A DNA stretch of 35,943 bases from Candidatus Desulfofervidaceae bacterium (GTDB taxonomy: Bacteria; Desulfobacterota; Desulfofervidia; Desulfofervidales; Desulfofervidaceae): assembly GCA_027064585.1 (NCBI GenBank), contig JAMOPI010000025.1, forward strand, positions 1-35,943, given 5' to 3'. The translations under genes and the position numbers were made by a program. The notes below the pieces were generated by a model. The model did not search any database. It was given only the letters and a program-made list of their open reading frames with translations, and was not told the origin of the DNA. Below are positions 1 through 8,625 of the stretch, one piece after another. Within the stretch, counting starts at the first letter, position 1. Each line of letters starts with the position of its first letter.

Positions 1-125
1 TCATTTTGATGTCCCAAATTGCAAGGTTTTAAACTGATTTTTAGCATATCTTTGCATTTTTGTCAGCCTTATTTCAAGAAAAATGTGTGATAAAATGGTA
101 GCTTAGAGCGTTTTTCAGGGATGAC
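1..125. repeat. Terminal inverted repeat, left copy (probable IS end)
   Basis: Bases 1-125 are the reverse complement of 35817-35941, with only about four mismatches (two near 31-33, one near 101, one at 122). The similarity stops sharply at 125 on this side, just before the mltD promoter. The window edge cuts the other side, so the element extends outward. No transposase can be seen, so calling it an insertion-sequence end is inference. Another repeat family that breaks assemblies would look the same. Confidence 0.75.
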
Positions 126-146
126 TAGTTTAGCCAAAATTTGCCC

Positions 147-175
147 TTGTCAAAAGACTTTACTTAGTATATTAA
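147..175 (+). promoter_or_regulatory. Putative sigma70-type promoter of mltD
   Basis: A TTGTCA box (147-152) is followed after 17 bases by TATTAA (170-175); an overlapping TATATT lies at 15-base spacing. Either would start transcription about 25 bases before the mltD ATG. The promoter sits just inside the terminal repeat, so it belongs to the host gene rather than the repeat. Confidence 0.4.
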
Positions 176-207
176 AACAAAAATTTTAGGCTAGTAAGGT
201 CTGATTT

Positions 208-1824
208 ATGACGGAAAGGTATTTCATTATACTCCCGCTTCTTTTTTTATGTCTTGGTTGTGTATCTTCTTCACCACAAACAAAAATAAAAAGATTCCCC
301 CTTGTTCTCCTTCAAAAGGAAGTTTCGCAAGAAGAGTCCAAACCAGAAAAAAAGCAGGATATTTTACCTGAAAAAGAGATAAAGGAAGAAAATGTTGTTC
401 CAAAGATAAAGATTCAAAAAGAGCATGCATATAAAGAAAATAAAAAAAACTCTCTTCCATCATCTCCTCCTTCCCCATTACCTAAAATAGGCCCTACTCC
501 CAATTTGCCATCCTCTACCCCTTCTTCCCGTCTCCCTTCTGTGCCTATTACGATAAACCCGCAGGTTCAGGCCTATATTAACTTTTACACCAAAAATCCA
601 AGAGGACGCATTCATTTTCAAAAAACGCTTATGCGGGCAAGGGAATATCAACAGCTTATGGAAGGGATTTTGACCAAAGCTGGCTTACCCAAGGAGCTAT
701 TTTACCTGGCCTTTATAGAAAGTGGATTTAATAATCATGCTTATTCCCGGTCTCATGCTTGCGGTCCCTGGCAATTTATTGCTAGTACGGCCAGAAAATA
801 CGGTTTGAAAATAGACTATTGGGTAGACGAAAGAAGAGATCCCGAATTGGCCACAAAGGCAGCGGCTAAATATCTTTCTGACCTTTATGCCCAGTTTCAC
901 GATTGGTATCTCGCCGCAGCCGCCTATAACGCTGGGGACGGGCTTATCCAACAACTGGTTAAAAAATATAAAATAAAAGACTTTTGGGTCCTGGCGAAAA
1001 AGGCTCACATCAAAAGAGAAACCAAATACTATGTACCCAAGTGGTTAGCTACAATTGTCATTGCCCGTAACCCACAAAAGTATGGTTTTAAAGCCCCACA
1101 ACCCCTTCCCTGGAAATATGAAAAGATAGAGACATCTGCTCTAGTAGATATTTCTTTTTTGGCAAAAAAAACAAAGATAGGCCTAGAAAAACTAAAACAT
1201 TTAAACCCTGCCTTAAAAACCGTGTTTGCCCCCCCTTATGATTATTTTATCCGCGTTCCTAAGGAGAAAAAAGACATTGTCCTTACCTATTTAGAGGAAC
1301 AAGAGAAGATAACGCAAGTTTTTTCCCATTTTTGCACTTACCAAGTACAGCCAGGAGATAGCTTGTGGAAAATCGCCAGAAAGTTTCATAAGGACATAAG
1401 CTTTATTGCCAAGTTAAATAACCTTTCTTTTCCTTACTTACTCCATCCAGGCCAAAAACTGATTATTCCTTACGGCGAACCCAAGCGACAAATCTATACC
1501 GAACGGGATGAAAAGACAGGCAAACTGCGGATTGTATATACAGTTAAATCTGGAGACAGCCTCTGGAAGATTGCCAGGCAGTTTAATACCTCTGTAGCAG
1601 AATTAAAACGGGTGAATAAAACCAATGGTTTGCTTCACCCTGGTGACCAATTGGTTATCCCTTTACCTTCCAAAATTATCATCTATGAAGTGAAAAAAGG
1701 AGATACCCTTTGGGACATTGCCCGCAAGTTTAACACTACTCCCAAAGAAATCATGTCTTCAAATAACCTCTCTTCTCCTATCATCCACCCTGGGGATAAG
1801 CTTAAGATAAAGAGTTCAAGTTAA
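208..1824 (+). CDS. mltD: Membrane-bound lytic murein transglycosylase D (SLT + 3 LysM)
   Basis: This 538-residue lipoprotein should cleave the MurNAc-GlcNAc bond of peptidoglycan in the periplasm. The N terminus has a hydrophobic stretch ending in LGC (Cys18), an approximate lipobox. A Lys/Glu- and Pro-rich linker follows to about residue 125. The SLT domain (about 130-300) carries the family-1 hallmarks: catalytic Glu171 in the context FIESGF, then GPWQFI and AAAYNAG. Three LysM peptidoglycan-binding repeats end the protein (about 380-425, 445-490 and 492-536), each with GDxLWxIAR and HPGxxLxI. Architecture and length fit the MltD family. The ATG at 208 has only a weak ribosome-binding site, but the signal peptide begins there. 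The gene stands alone; the next genes are tRNAs on the other strand. Confidence 0.93.
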   Translation: MTERYFIILPLLFLCLGCVSSSPQTKIKRFPLVLLQKEVSQEESKPEKKQDILPEKEIKEENVVPKIKIQKEHAYKENKKNSLPSSPPSPLPKIGPTPNLPSSTPSSRLPSVPITINPQVQAYINFYTKNPRGRIHFQKTLMRAREYQQLMEGILTKAGLPKELFYLAFIESGFNNHAYSRSHACGPWQFIASTARKYGLKIDYWVDERRDPELATKAAAKYLSDLYAQFHDWYLAAAAYNAGDGLIQQLVKKYKIKDFWVLAKKAHIKRETKYYVPKWLATIVIARNPQKYGFKAPQPLPWKYEKIETSALVDISFLAKKTKIGLEKLKHLNPALKTVFAPPYDYFIRVPKEKKDIVLTYLEEQEKITQVFSHFCTYQVQPGDSLWKIARKFHKDISFIAKLNNLSFPYLLHPGQKLIIPYGEPKRQIYTERDEKTGKLRIVYTVKSGDSLWKIARQFNTSVAELKRVNKTNGLLHPGDQLVIPLPSKIIIYEVKKGDTLWDIARKFNTTPKEIMSSNNLSSPIIHPGDKLKIKSSS

Positions 1825-1852
1825 AACAAACCACAACAATTAGCATTAATAA

Positions 1853-1928
1853 TGGTGGTCCCAACGGGATTTGAACCCGTGTCTCTGGCGTGAGAGGCCA
1901 GTATCCTAGGCCGCTAGACGATGGGACC
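1853..1928 (-). tRNA. tRNA-Glu (CTC)
   Basis: The minus strand folds as a complete 76-base cloverleaf. The acceptor arm is GGTCCCA/TGGGACC, with an encoded CCA. The anticodon stem CTGGC/GCCAG closes a loop whose positions 34-36 read CTC, and the T-arm is GGGTTCAAATCCC. CTC decodes GAG, glutamate. It lies 14 bases downstream of tRNA-Gln and is probably co-transcribed with it. Confidence 0.95.
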
Positions 1929-1942
1929 ACCTTATATAAAAC

Positions 1943-2016
1943 TGGCTGGCGGACCAGGATTCGAACCTGGGCTAGGAGATCCAGAGTCTCCCGTCCTGCC
2001 GCTAGACGATCCGCCA
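1943..2016 (-). tRNA. tRNA-Gln (CTG)
   Basis: A 74-base cloverleaf on the minus strand. The acceptor is TGGCGGA/TCCGCCA with encoded CCA. The anticodon stem GGAGA/TCTCC has a loop with CTG at positions 34-36, decoding CAG (Gln). The T-loop TTCGA contains one of only seven TCGA sites in the window. Confidence 0.95.
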
Positions 2017-2025
2017 GCTAGTTTA

Positions 2026-2054
2026 TTTTTAACCTATTATTCGCATAAAGTCAA
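2026..2054 (-). promoter_or_regulatory. Putative promoter of the tRNA-Gln/tRNA-Glu unit
   Basis: On the minus strand, TTGACT (2054-2049) is followed after 17 bases by TAAAAA (2031-2026), about 10 bases before the tRNA-Gln 5' end. The -35 box is strong and the -10 moderate. Confidence 0.45.
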
Positions 2055-2109
2055 GTGAACTTGAAAGAAAGTTTCACAAATTGAGTTATGAAAGACAGTG
2101 AAATCTATT

Positions 2110-2278
2110 CCCAAGATCCACGATTGATTTATAGTATTCCGCAAAAATTTATGAATTTCCTTCCAACCTCAAATAAAAAGTCAGCGCCGAAGCGAACGAG
2201 GCCAAGGCAGTTCGTCAGCCACCCGCAGGGCTTGGCCTTGACCGCATGAGCTAACAAAGGCGCTATAATTATAATTGG
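2110..2278 (-). repeat. Structured non-coding repeat, short inverted copy of the 11468-11826 repeat
   Basis: These 169 bases align, in reverse complement, with 11468-11826 at high identity, except that the other copy has about 190 extra bases after the GGAAGGAAA motif. The core is GC-rich with nested inverted repeats: AGCGCC/GGCGCT outside, and GTCAAGGC pairing with a slightly mismatched partner inside. No credible coding sequence is present. Flanking terminal repeats like those at 11395/11838 are not clear here, so this copy looks older or truncated. It fills most of the 450-base gap between tRNA-Gln and rpsT. The rest (2279-2404) holds two small hairpins (2300-2318 and 2348-2363) and no gene that I can see. 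Confidence 0.8.
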
Positions 2279-2404
2279 ACTTGAGGGGAAAATGAATGTT
2301 TTTACCTTTTAGGTAAAAGGCGTTTTTTAAAAAAATCGCTTTATTACAGCTCACTTATGAGCTCTATTGGAGGGCAATCACGGATTGTGGGCATTCAGAA
2401 AATC

Positions 2405-2432
2405 TTGACATCCTTTATTTTTGTGATATAAG
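2405..2432 (+). promoter_or_regulatory. Strong promoter of rpsT
   Basis: A perfect TTGACA (2405-2410) lies 16 bases before TATAAG (2427-2432). Transcription would start about 25 bases ahead of the rpsT start, leaving room for the Shine-Dalgarno TAAGGAGGG (2451-2459). Confidence 0.75.
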
Positions 2433-2466
2433 CAAGGCGAAAATTAGATTTAAGGAGGGAAAAAGG

Positions 2467-2751
2467 TTGGCAAATCATAGGTCGGCCATTAAGAAGGCAA
2501 GACAGGATGAAAAGAGGCGTATGCGTAATCGTTTTTATAGAACACGTGTAAAGAATGTCATTAAGGCCGTAAGAGTAGCGGTAGAAAATAAGTCGGTAGA
2601 AGAGGCCGAAAAGGCTTTAGCCAAGGCCATTCCAGTTATTGCCAAGGCGGCCAGTAAGGGCGTACTTCACTGGCGTAATGCTTCCCGCAAGATTTCTCGC
2701 TTGACCAAGAAGGTCAATGCCTTAAAGCAATCCCTTGCCCAAGCGGCTTAA
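2467..2751 (+). CDS. rpsT: 30S ribosomal protein S20
   Basis: This 94-residue basic protein binds 16S rRNA in the small subunit. The N terminus ANHRSAIKKARQDEKRR and the helical Lys/Arg/Ala-rich body are typical of S20, as is the length. It starts at TTG rather than ATG. The choice is fixed by an excellent Shine-Dalgarno (TAAGGAGGG) seven bases upstream and by where S20 homology begins. TTG starts are known for S20 in other bacteria. The gene runs convergent to lptE and shares its stop bases: TTAA at 2748-2751 ends both. A strong promoter sits just upstream. Confidence 0.95.
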   Translation: MANHRSAIKKARQDEKRRMRNRFYRTRVKNVIKAVRVAVENKSVEEAEKALAKAIPVIAKAASKGVLHWRNASRKISRLTKKVNALKQSLAQAA

Positions 2752-3272
2752 TGTTGCACTCTTAAAACTTCGTATATCCGCTCGGCCATTCGCTGGAGGA
2801 TACGGCGAACGGCTTGTTTTTTGTTGTCTTCTGTCTGGCTTGGTGTTTGGCCAAAGGTAAAACTTTCTTGATCAAAAAGATAGGGATTCTCCCAGAGAAT
2901 CTGGCCGTTTTTATCTGTAAGGACAACCTTTATAGCTAAGCTTATTTTCCCGCTAAGTGCATATTCTTGGTGAGTATAGGCTATACTTGTTTCTTGATAA
3001 TTGAGAATCTCTCCCTGTAAAAAGGCCTCGGCCTTTTCCTTCTTAACCAACTTGGGCCCTTCACCAGTGCTAAATTCATACACCAAGGCATTTTGCAACA
3101 GGTTCTCAATTCCCCTACGGTGGGTCTTGTTAACAAAAGGATAAATATAAATAGTATTTATACCTAACCTTTTAATTCCCGTTTGCTCTTTCTGTAGTTC
3201 CTGTAGGCTAAAGCGATAGCCACAGGCAAGAATAAGGTTAAAGGCTAAGAGGAGAAAGACCAATTTTTTCAT
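2748..3272 (-). CDS. lptE: LPS-assembly lipoprotein LptE
   Basis: This 174-residue outer-membrane lipoprotein would plug and assemble the LptD lipopolysaccharide translocon. The signal peptide ends in LILAC with Cys17 as the lipidated residue, followed by GYRF, the usual start of mature LptE. Mid-protein features such as FVNKTHRRGIE (an N-x-T after a beta strand) and repeated short beta strands fit the family. The start is one base after the leuS stop, so the two are translationally linked; leuS-lptE is a common order in related bacteria. The holA gene often found next is absent here. Sequence identity in this family is low, so the call leans on context as well. Confidence 0.85.
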   Translation of the reverse strand: MKKLVFLLLAFNLILACGYRFSLQELQKEQTGIKRLGINTIYIYPFVNKTHRRGIENLLQNALVYEFSTGEGPKLVKKEKAEAFLQGEILNYQETSIAYTHQEYALSGKISLAIKVVLTDKNGQILWENPYLFDQESFTFGQTPSQTEDNKKQAVRRILQRMAERIYEVLRVQH

Positions 3273-3273
3273 T

Positions 3274-5865
3274 TTACTTTACTACTATATTTACTAATTT
3301 ATTTGGTACCCAAATAATCTTTTTGATTGTCTTGTCTGCGATAAGTTCTTGAATGCGTGGCTGTTCTAAGGCCATTTTCTCTACCTCTTCTTGAGATAAG
3401 CCTACGTCTATCTCCATTCTAGCCCGCACCTTGCCATTTATTTGGATAACCACGGTTATTCTTTCTTCCTTTATTGCCTCCTCATCCCACTTGGGCCAGG
3501 GCACATCTATCAACCAACCTTCATGTCCCAGGACATGCCAGAGTTCTTCGGTAATGTGGGGCACAAAGGGAGAGGCTAAAATGACAAAGCTTTCTATCGC
3601 CTCTTTGAGGACACTTAAAGAAGTGTCATCTTTATGACCACTTTGCCAGAAGTCCGAAATGGTGTTTAAAAGTTCCATTAAGGCACTAACGGCCGTATTG
3701 AAGTGGAATCTCTCTATGTCTTCGGTAACCTTTTTAATCACCTGATGCGTCTTGCGGTGTAAGGCCCTTTGGGTAGGATTAAGCTGGCCGGTTTTATAGG
3801 CCTCTTTATCCTTGATATAGGGTAGCATTTCCTTTACCAAGCGCCAGAGCCGGTTTAGAAAGCGATATGCTCCTTCTACCCCTTGCGCACTCCATTCTAG
3901 GTCTCTTTCTGGCGGGGCGGCAAATAGAATAAAAAGTCTTACTGTATCGGCTCCATATTGGTTCATTAACTTTTCTGGATCAACGATATTCTTTTTGGAT
4001 TTAGACATCTTCTCCAATCGTCCAATCTCCACTTCCTTACCACAGTACACGCATACCTTTTTGCCGTTTTCTTCTTTAACCTCTTCGTCTGGCACTAAGT
4101 AGCCATGCTCTGAGCAACGGTAAGTTTCCTTACAAACCATACCTTGGGTTAAAAGACGCAAAAAAGGTTCATCTATATCCAGATAACCAAGGTCACGCAA
4201 CACCTTGGTGAAAAACCGGGCATAAAGAAGGTGTAAAACCGCATGTTCTATACCGCCAATGTATTGATCTACTGGAAGCCAGTGCTTTAGCCGTTTTTTA
4301 TCAAAGGGCGCCTTGTCTTCATCTGGGCAGGCATAGCGGGCAAAGTACCAAGAGGATTCAACAAAGGTGTCCATGGTATCGGTTTCACGCCTGGCCTTGC
4401 CTCCACATTTGGGACAAGTTGCTTCATAAAAGGCTGGATACTCGGCCAGCGGAGAACCACCTTTGCCTTTAACTGTTACCTCTAGAGGCAACACTACAGG
4501 TAAGTCTTCTTTAGGCACAGGCACAATGCCGCACTTAGGGCAATGAATGATGGGAATGGGTGCACCCCAATAGCGCTGGCGTGAAATACCCCAGTCTCTA
4601 AGCCGATAACTGACTGTAGGTTTACCCAGTCCCTTTTCTTCCAGATACTTAGGAATGGCCTTTTTGGCCTCTTCTGAAGGCATGCCGTTAAAGGGACCAG
4701 AGTTAACGAGAACACCTGGTTCGGTATAGGCCTCTGTCATTGTTTCTGGGTTGAGCTCTTCTCCTTTTGGCTGGATGACAACGATAATGGGCAGATTATA
4801 CTTTTTGGCAAACGCGTAATCCCGCTGATCATGGGCAGGCACGGCCATCACTGCACCTGTACCGTATTCCATTAAAACAAAGTTGGCGACATAGATAGGA
4901 ATCTTTCTATCCAAAAGGGGATGACGGCAATAGGCACCAGTAAAGACGCCTTCTTTTTCCGTATCTTCGGCACTCCTTTCAATGTGACTTTTTCTCTTCA
5001 TCCGCTCTACAAATTCCCTTACCTGCTTTTCCTGTGGCGTCCCCTTGGAAAGCTCTAGGGCCAAAGGATGTTCAGGGGCAAGGGACATAAAGGTAACGCC
5101 ATAAAGGGTATCTGGCCGGGTGGTAAAAACAGTAATATAGTCATCCCTACCTTCTATAGGGAATTTAACTTCAGCACCTACACTTTTCCCAATCCAGTTA
5201 CGTTGCATGATAAGGACCTTTTCTGGCCAGTTTCCTTTTAATTTTTCAAGATCAGCCAAAAGCTCCTCGGCATAGGCTGTAATCTTAAAAAACCACTGTT
5301 CTAATTCTTTTATCTCCACTTCACTACCACAGCGCCAGCAGCGGCCGTCTTCTACCTGCTCATTGGCAAGCACGGTCTGACAGCCAGGACACCAATTAAC
5401 CGGAGATTTTTTGCGATAGACAAGTCCTTTTTCATACATTTCAAGGAAAAACAGTTGTTCCCACTTGTAATAGTCTGGATCACAGGTAGCAAATTCCCTA
5501 TCCCAGTCATAGCTAAAGCCAAGACGCTTTAGTTGCCGCTTCATATAGGCAATGTTGTCATAGGTCCACTTGGCTGGATGAATACCATGGGCAATGGCCG
5601 CATTTTCAGCCGGCAGGCCAAAGGCATCCCAACCCATGGGATGTAAAACATTAAACCCCTGCATGCGTTTATACCTGGCCAAGACATCGCCAATGGAATA
5701 ATTGCGCACATGTCCCATGTGGATACGGCCAGAAGGATAGGGAAACATTTCAAGGACATAAAATTTGTCCTTTTGTGGCTCTTCGGTAACTTTAAACACC
5801 TTCTTCTCTTCCCATTCCTTTTGCCATTTTTCCTCTATCTCCTGTGGATTATATGTCTCTTGCAT
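3274..5865 (-). CDS. leuS: Leucyl-tRNA synthetase
   Basis: This 863-residue class I synthetase charges tRNA-Leu. The HIGH motif appears as HMGH in [16 protein letters not shown] (about residue 50). The CP1 editing domain follows, with TTRPDTLYG and a [15 protein letters not shown] block. KMSKS is exact in [14 protein letters not shown] (about 625), and the anticodon-binding and C-terminal domains follow. Several CxxC pairs (near 160-180, 435, 480 and 595-620) suggest zinc ribbons. Length is normal for bacterial LeuRS. The ATG is preceded by AAGGAGTC. The stop of the restriction gene lies 12 bases upstream, so leuS is read as part of the long minus-strand operon even though the restriction block interrupts the nusB-leuS link. 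Confidence 0.97.
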   Translation of the reverse strand: MQETYNPQEIEEKWQKEWEEKKVFKVTEEPQKDKFYVLEMFPYPSGRIHMGHVRNYSIGDVLARYKRMQGFNVLHPMGWDAFGLPAENAAIAHGIHPAKWTYDNIAYMKRQLKRLGFSYDWDREFATCDPDYYKWEQLFFLEMYEKGLVYRKKSPVNWCPGCQTVLANEQVEDGRCWRCGSEVEIKELEQWFFKITAYAEELLADLEKLKGNWPEKVLIMQRNWIGKSVGAEVKFPIEGRDDYITVFTTRPDTLYGVTFMSLAPEHPLALELSKGTPQEKQVREFVERMKRKSHIERSAEDTEKEGVFTGAYCRHPLLDRKIPIYVANFVLMEYGTGAVMAVPAHDQRDYAFAKKYNLPIIVVIQPKGEELNPETMTEAYTEPGVLVNSGPFNGMPSEEAKKAIPKYLEEKGLGKPTVSYRLRDWGISRQRYWGAPIPIIHCPKCGIVPVPKEDLPVVLPLEVTVKGKGGSPLAEYPAFYEATCPKCGGKARRETDTMDTFVESSWYFARYACPDEDKAPFDKKRLKHWLPVDQYIGGIEHAVLHLLYARFFTKVLRDLGYLDIDEPFLRLLTQGMVCKETYRCSEHGYLVPDEEVKEENGKKVCVYCGKEVEIGRLEKMSKSKKNIVDPEKLMNQYGADTVRLFILFAAPPERDLEWSAQGVEGAYRFLNRLWRLVKEMLPYIKDKEAYKTGQLNPTQRALHRKTHQVIKKVTEDIERFHFNTAVSALMELLNTISDFWQSGHKDDTSLSVLKEAIESFVILASPFVPHITEELWHVLGHEGWLIDVPWPKWDEEAIKEERITVVIQINGKVRARMEIDVGLSQEEVEKMALEQPRIQELIADKTIKKIIWVPNKLVNIVVK

Positions 5866-5877
5866 GGCTGACTCCTT

Positions 5878-6686
5878 TTACCAAGTTAATATTTCATCGT
5901 AGGTAATTTTTGTTTTCGCCACTCCTTCCTCTATTTTCTGTTTAATTTTTCCATAAACATCTATAAGATATTCCCTTTTAAACACTACAAAACCATTGGC
6001 ATATTTTATAAAATTTTCTTGGAATATGGTTAATACTTGCCGATATTTTTCTTTGTTTTCCGCTTTTACGCGTTTACTTTCAAGTTTTTTATTGATTTCT
6101 TCTAATTCTAACACAAGATAGGGAATTTCTACAGCTAAATCAGCATGTTTTTGTTGAGTTTTCGTAAACCTCCTGTCAGATGCCTCTCGGCGATAAGAAA
6201 TCTTTTTAATTTGAAGAGCAACTTTTTTCCTGAAATTTTTACAATAGCATCAATTCCCTTTTTATCCAACTCTGCGGATGAGTTTAACTTTTCTTCAAAA
6301 AGAGCATTCCAAAGGTATTGAAAATGAAATTGGGTAAGAATGGACATCCATATCCTATACAACCTTGCTTTAAAGCCTTCTTCTACAAACTGTAAAGAAC
6401 AACCGTAAAAATATTTTTTAATGAATTCATATACATAAGGGCTAAGTTTTTCCCGCCAGTATATTGCAAAGATTTCATCATAATCTTTAAAATCCATCGT
6501 GTCCCAATAATAGTGATAATACAGTTCTAAAGGAAGCAAGTCTTTTGGTAAATCCTGCTCTACGGTTTTGATCCTTCTAAGTTGAGAATACTTTGCTACA
6601 TTTATGTTCTTTAAAAAATTCTCGTATTTCTCCAAATCATTTTCCCAATTACGTATTATAGCCATTCTTTTTTTATTATCTCCCAT
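5878..6686 (-). CDS. TaqI-family type II restriction endonuclease, split by a -1 frameshift
   Basis: The gene would encode a nuclease cutting TCGA. Frame 1 runs 6686-6135 (183 residues) and shows family features: IKTVEQDLP (about 39-47), ARLYRIWMSILTQFHFQYL (about 107-125) and GID with the predicted catalytic Asp146. Codons 154-155 read AAA AAG within GGA AAA AAG, i.e. an A AAA AAG heptamer at 6228-6222. After it frame 1 turns to junk and stops. Slipping back one base gives VALQIKKISYRREASDRRF, which supplies the expected catalytic Lys, and continues open to the stop at 5878. The joined product is about 269 residues, close to R.TaqI (263). The start overlaps the methyltransferase end by 31 bases (ATG 6686) or 10 bases (ATG 6665). 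Programmed frameshifting, a phase-variable off state or a sequencing error are all possible. Confidence 0.85.
6222..6228 (-). promoter_or_regulatory. A AAA AAG slippery heptamer in the restriction gene
   Basis: On the minus strand the heptamer A AAA AAG sits in the exact zero-frame phase (GGA AAA AAG) used by bacterial -1 frameshift signals such as dnaX. The -1 frame has a TGA about eight codons upstream and the zero frame stops 27 codons downstream, so decoding could switch only in a short window containing this motif. I see no strong spaced Shine-Dalgarno stimulator upstream, and only weak hairpin potential downstream (GCC-GAGA-GGC). A stimulatory context is therefore unproven. Confidence 0.5.
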
Positions 6687-7966
6687 TCTTTTTTACTAGG
6701 CAAAGGCAAAAGTTTTAATTGGGTTATGCTTAAATGGTAAGTCACCTCCCGAAAAATATCTTTTATATATCTTTTTACCACATTCGTACTTAGATACTCT
6801 ACAACTTCTTCGTCATCTAGGTCGTAGTTTAGGGTAAGGATGCTGTTTTTCTTTAACAGATGATACACATCACCCATCCAGGGATAAAGCCTTGCATCAT
6901 AGGCAGCACCCACCCTCCCATCCTCTCTAAACCCTAAACCAACCACGATATGAGGTTTGGTAAAAAAGTTTCTTAAAGTTGTTATCTTTTCTTTCGCAAT
7001 CCAATAACCAGTAAGGGATTCATAAAGGATGTGGTTACATTTTAAGTTACTCCCGTTTAGAATAGGAAGATGACCAGATAATTTTTCTTTTTTTACATGT
7101 GGGTGATGTTTTATTTCTGGAGTTCTGGGAGATATTTTTATGTCATAGACATCTCCCAAACGATAACTACATAAATCATCTAGTTTTTTACTAAAAGTAG
7201 TAGAAAATAAAATAATCTCTCCCTGCCACCTATTTTCTTTTCTAATTTGAATGACTTTCCCTTCTTTGTATTCACTTAAAATGAATCTGTGAGACATGGC
7301 CTTCGTTTTTTTAAAATTTAACACTACCGTAGCCACATCTGCCTCTGGTTTAAAAACATCTGGACCTAAATATATAATCTGCGTTTTGCCGTGTCTGGCA
7401 AGAAAGCTCCTTAATTTTTTAAATTCATCAAGAAACATAAAGGTGGCAGGCACAATAAAAATCAGCTGTCCATTTTCTTTAAGTAAATTAATAGATTTTT
7501 CAATAAAGGCACCATAGAGATTATACTTTCCATACCAGGTAGTATAGATATTCCTATACTTTTGTTTAGTCGCATTGTCCACTTTGAGCGAATAATGGTC
7601 TGATAGACTTGGAATGCCATAAGGCGGATTGCCAATGATAAGGTCAAAACGCAGTTTTGTATCCCAGAGTAAATAATCGGCGTGAACTAAGTCTATATGA
7701 GAGGTAAGATATTCTATGTGCCGGATAATCTCCTTGTTTATTTCTACGCCAACCTTTTTGGCTTTTTTAAAGAGAAAAGGATTTTTTCTTTTTATTCCTA
7801 TTAAAAACTGTGCGCCACCACAGGCAGGCTCTAAAATAGAAATTTCATTTTTTTTAAGTAAACCTCCTGCAATCAGCTCTACCATAAAATCTACTACCCA
7901 GTCAGGTGTGAAGAAAATACCGTAATCTTTCTTTTTTGTCTGAGCAATTGCAGGAAGTGGTTTCAT
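6656..7966 (-). CDS. TaqI-like N6-adenine DNA methyltransferase (predicted TCGA-specific)
   Basis: This 436-residue gamma-class amino-methyltransferase should methylate adenine in TCGA and protect the host from the adjacent nuclease. Motif X is near FFTPDWVVDFMV (about 18-30), motif I (AdoMet) is ILEPACGGAQFL (about 44-55), and motif IV (catalytic) is LIIGNPPYGI (about 109-118). Downstream segments KYNLYGAFIEK and FLARHGKTQIIYLG closely resemble M.TaqI as I remember it, and the C terminus holds the target-recognition region. Length matches M.TaqI (421). The frame is intact, unlike that of the nuclease. An AGGAAA ribosome-binding site precedes the ATG. It starts 31 bases after the pRiA4b-like gene and overlaps the nuclease start. 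Both are probably expressed by read-through from the riboflavin operon. Confidence 0.9.
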   Translation of the reverse strand: MKPLPAIAQTKKKDYGIFFTPDWVVDFMVELIAGGLLKKNEISILEPACGGAQFLIGIKRKNPFLFKKAKKVGVEINKEIIRHIEYLTSHIDLVHADYLLWDTKLRFDLIIGNPPYGIPSLSDHYSLKVDNATKQKYRNIYTTWYGKYNLYGAFIEKSINLLKENGQLIFIVPATFMFLDEFKKLRSFLARHGKTQIIYLGPDVFKPEADVATVVLNFKKTKAMSHRFILSEYKEGKVIQIRKENRWQGEIILFSTTFSKKLDDLCSYRLGDVYDIKISPRTPEIKHHPHVKKEKLSGHLPILNGSNLKCNHILYESLTGYWIAKEKITTLRNFFTKPHIVVGLGFREDGRVGAAYDARLYPWMGDVYHLLKKNSILTLNYDLDDEEVVEYLSTNVVKRYIKDIFREVTYHLSITQLKLLPLPSKKEWEIIKKEWL

Positions 7967-7997
7967 ATTTTTCCTAATTATTTTTTATCTTTGCCTT

Positions 7998-8618
7998 TCA
8001 AATATCTCCATATTTCTCTGACCCTTCATAGCCACAAACGCCACATCTGGGTGAATTCACTATGGGTAACATAAAATCAATATCATTTTCACCTTCTTCG
8101 GCGGCATGTTGTTCTGCACATTTATCGCAAAATGTTTCATAACAATAAGGACAAACCAAGTTTGCTTTTTTTCCACAAATCTTACATTCAAATTCTATAG
8201 GCAAATTTCGCATCAGTATTCTAAAACCAGGTCCTTTTCTTTGCTCAATTACCTTTAAAGTAATCTCTGTTGAATCTCCAAAATCATAAATATAGAAAAA
8301 CTCATCTCCTACTTTTAAAGCATTTTTTAATTTGGTCCTCATCTCCATAGAACACTGCATATCTTTGTGAGTATAAAATTCACTTAAATGACCACAGCAT
8401 TCAACCCAAATGTCCCTGATAAATTGGTCTAAATCTCTTAAGGTATAATCCACTGGCACTTCAATATGTAACCAGTAATCTCTATAAGCAAACAGACCAA
8501 TATGAAACACATCTACTTTTTTCTCAATTGTTTCCTCTTTAAGGCATTTTTTAAGATGTCTTATCGCACCCCTCTTTTTTATTATTCTTCCACATAAGTA
8601 ACATTTTCCTTCAGACAT
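7998..8618 (-). CDS. Plasmid pRiA4b ORF-3-like domain protein with zinc fingers
   Basis: A 206-residue protein of unknown biochemical role. Residues 5-25 form a CxxC-x(n)-HxxxC zinc knuckle. Residues about 37-140 match the pRiA4b ORF-3 / IS1096 TnpR-like fold, shown by DFIYIYDFGDS-like features (here FFYIYDFGDSTEITLKV) and WLHIEVP near the start. The tail has several Cys pairs (CKICG, CPYCYETFCDKC followed by H) like a small treble-clef or B-box finger, then CGVCG. The family is common on plasmids and mobile elements and next to defence genes. The gene starts eight bases after nusB with a strong AAGGGGG ribosome-binding site and lies just upstream of the methyltransferase. It probably entered with the restriction block; a regulatory role there is a guess. 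Confidence 0.7.
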   Translation of the reverse strand: MSEGKCYLCGRIIKKRGAIRHLKKCLKEETIEKKVDVFHIGLFAYRDYWLHIEVPVDYTLRDLDQFIRDIWVECCGHLSEFYTHKDMQCSMEMRTKLKNALKVGDEFFYIYDFGDSTEITLKVIEQRKGPGFRILMRNLPIEFECKICGKKANLVCPYCYETFCDKCAEQHAAEEGENDIDFMLPIVNSPRCGVCGYEGSEKYGDI

Positions 8619-8625
8619 TGCCCCC

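Noticed and set aside
2300-2328. Hairpin TTTTACC/GGTAAAA followed by a T-run as a terminator
   Set aside because: The stem is short and AT-rich, and no plus-strand gene ends within 470 bases upstream, so there is nothing obvious for it to terminate.
5878-6114. Separate small gene downstream of the nuclease fragment
   Set aside because: The frame continues the nuclease after a -1 slip, with family-like residues on both sides, so it is the 3' part of the same gene.
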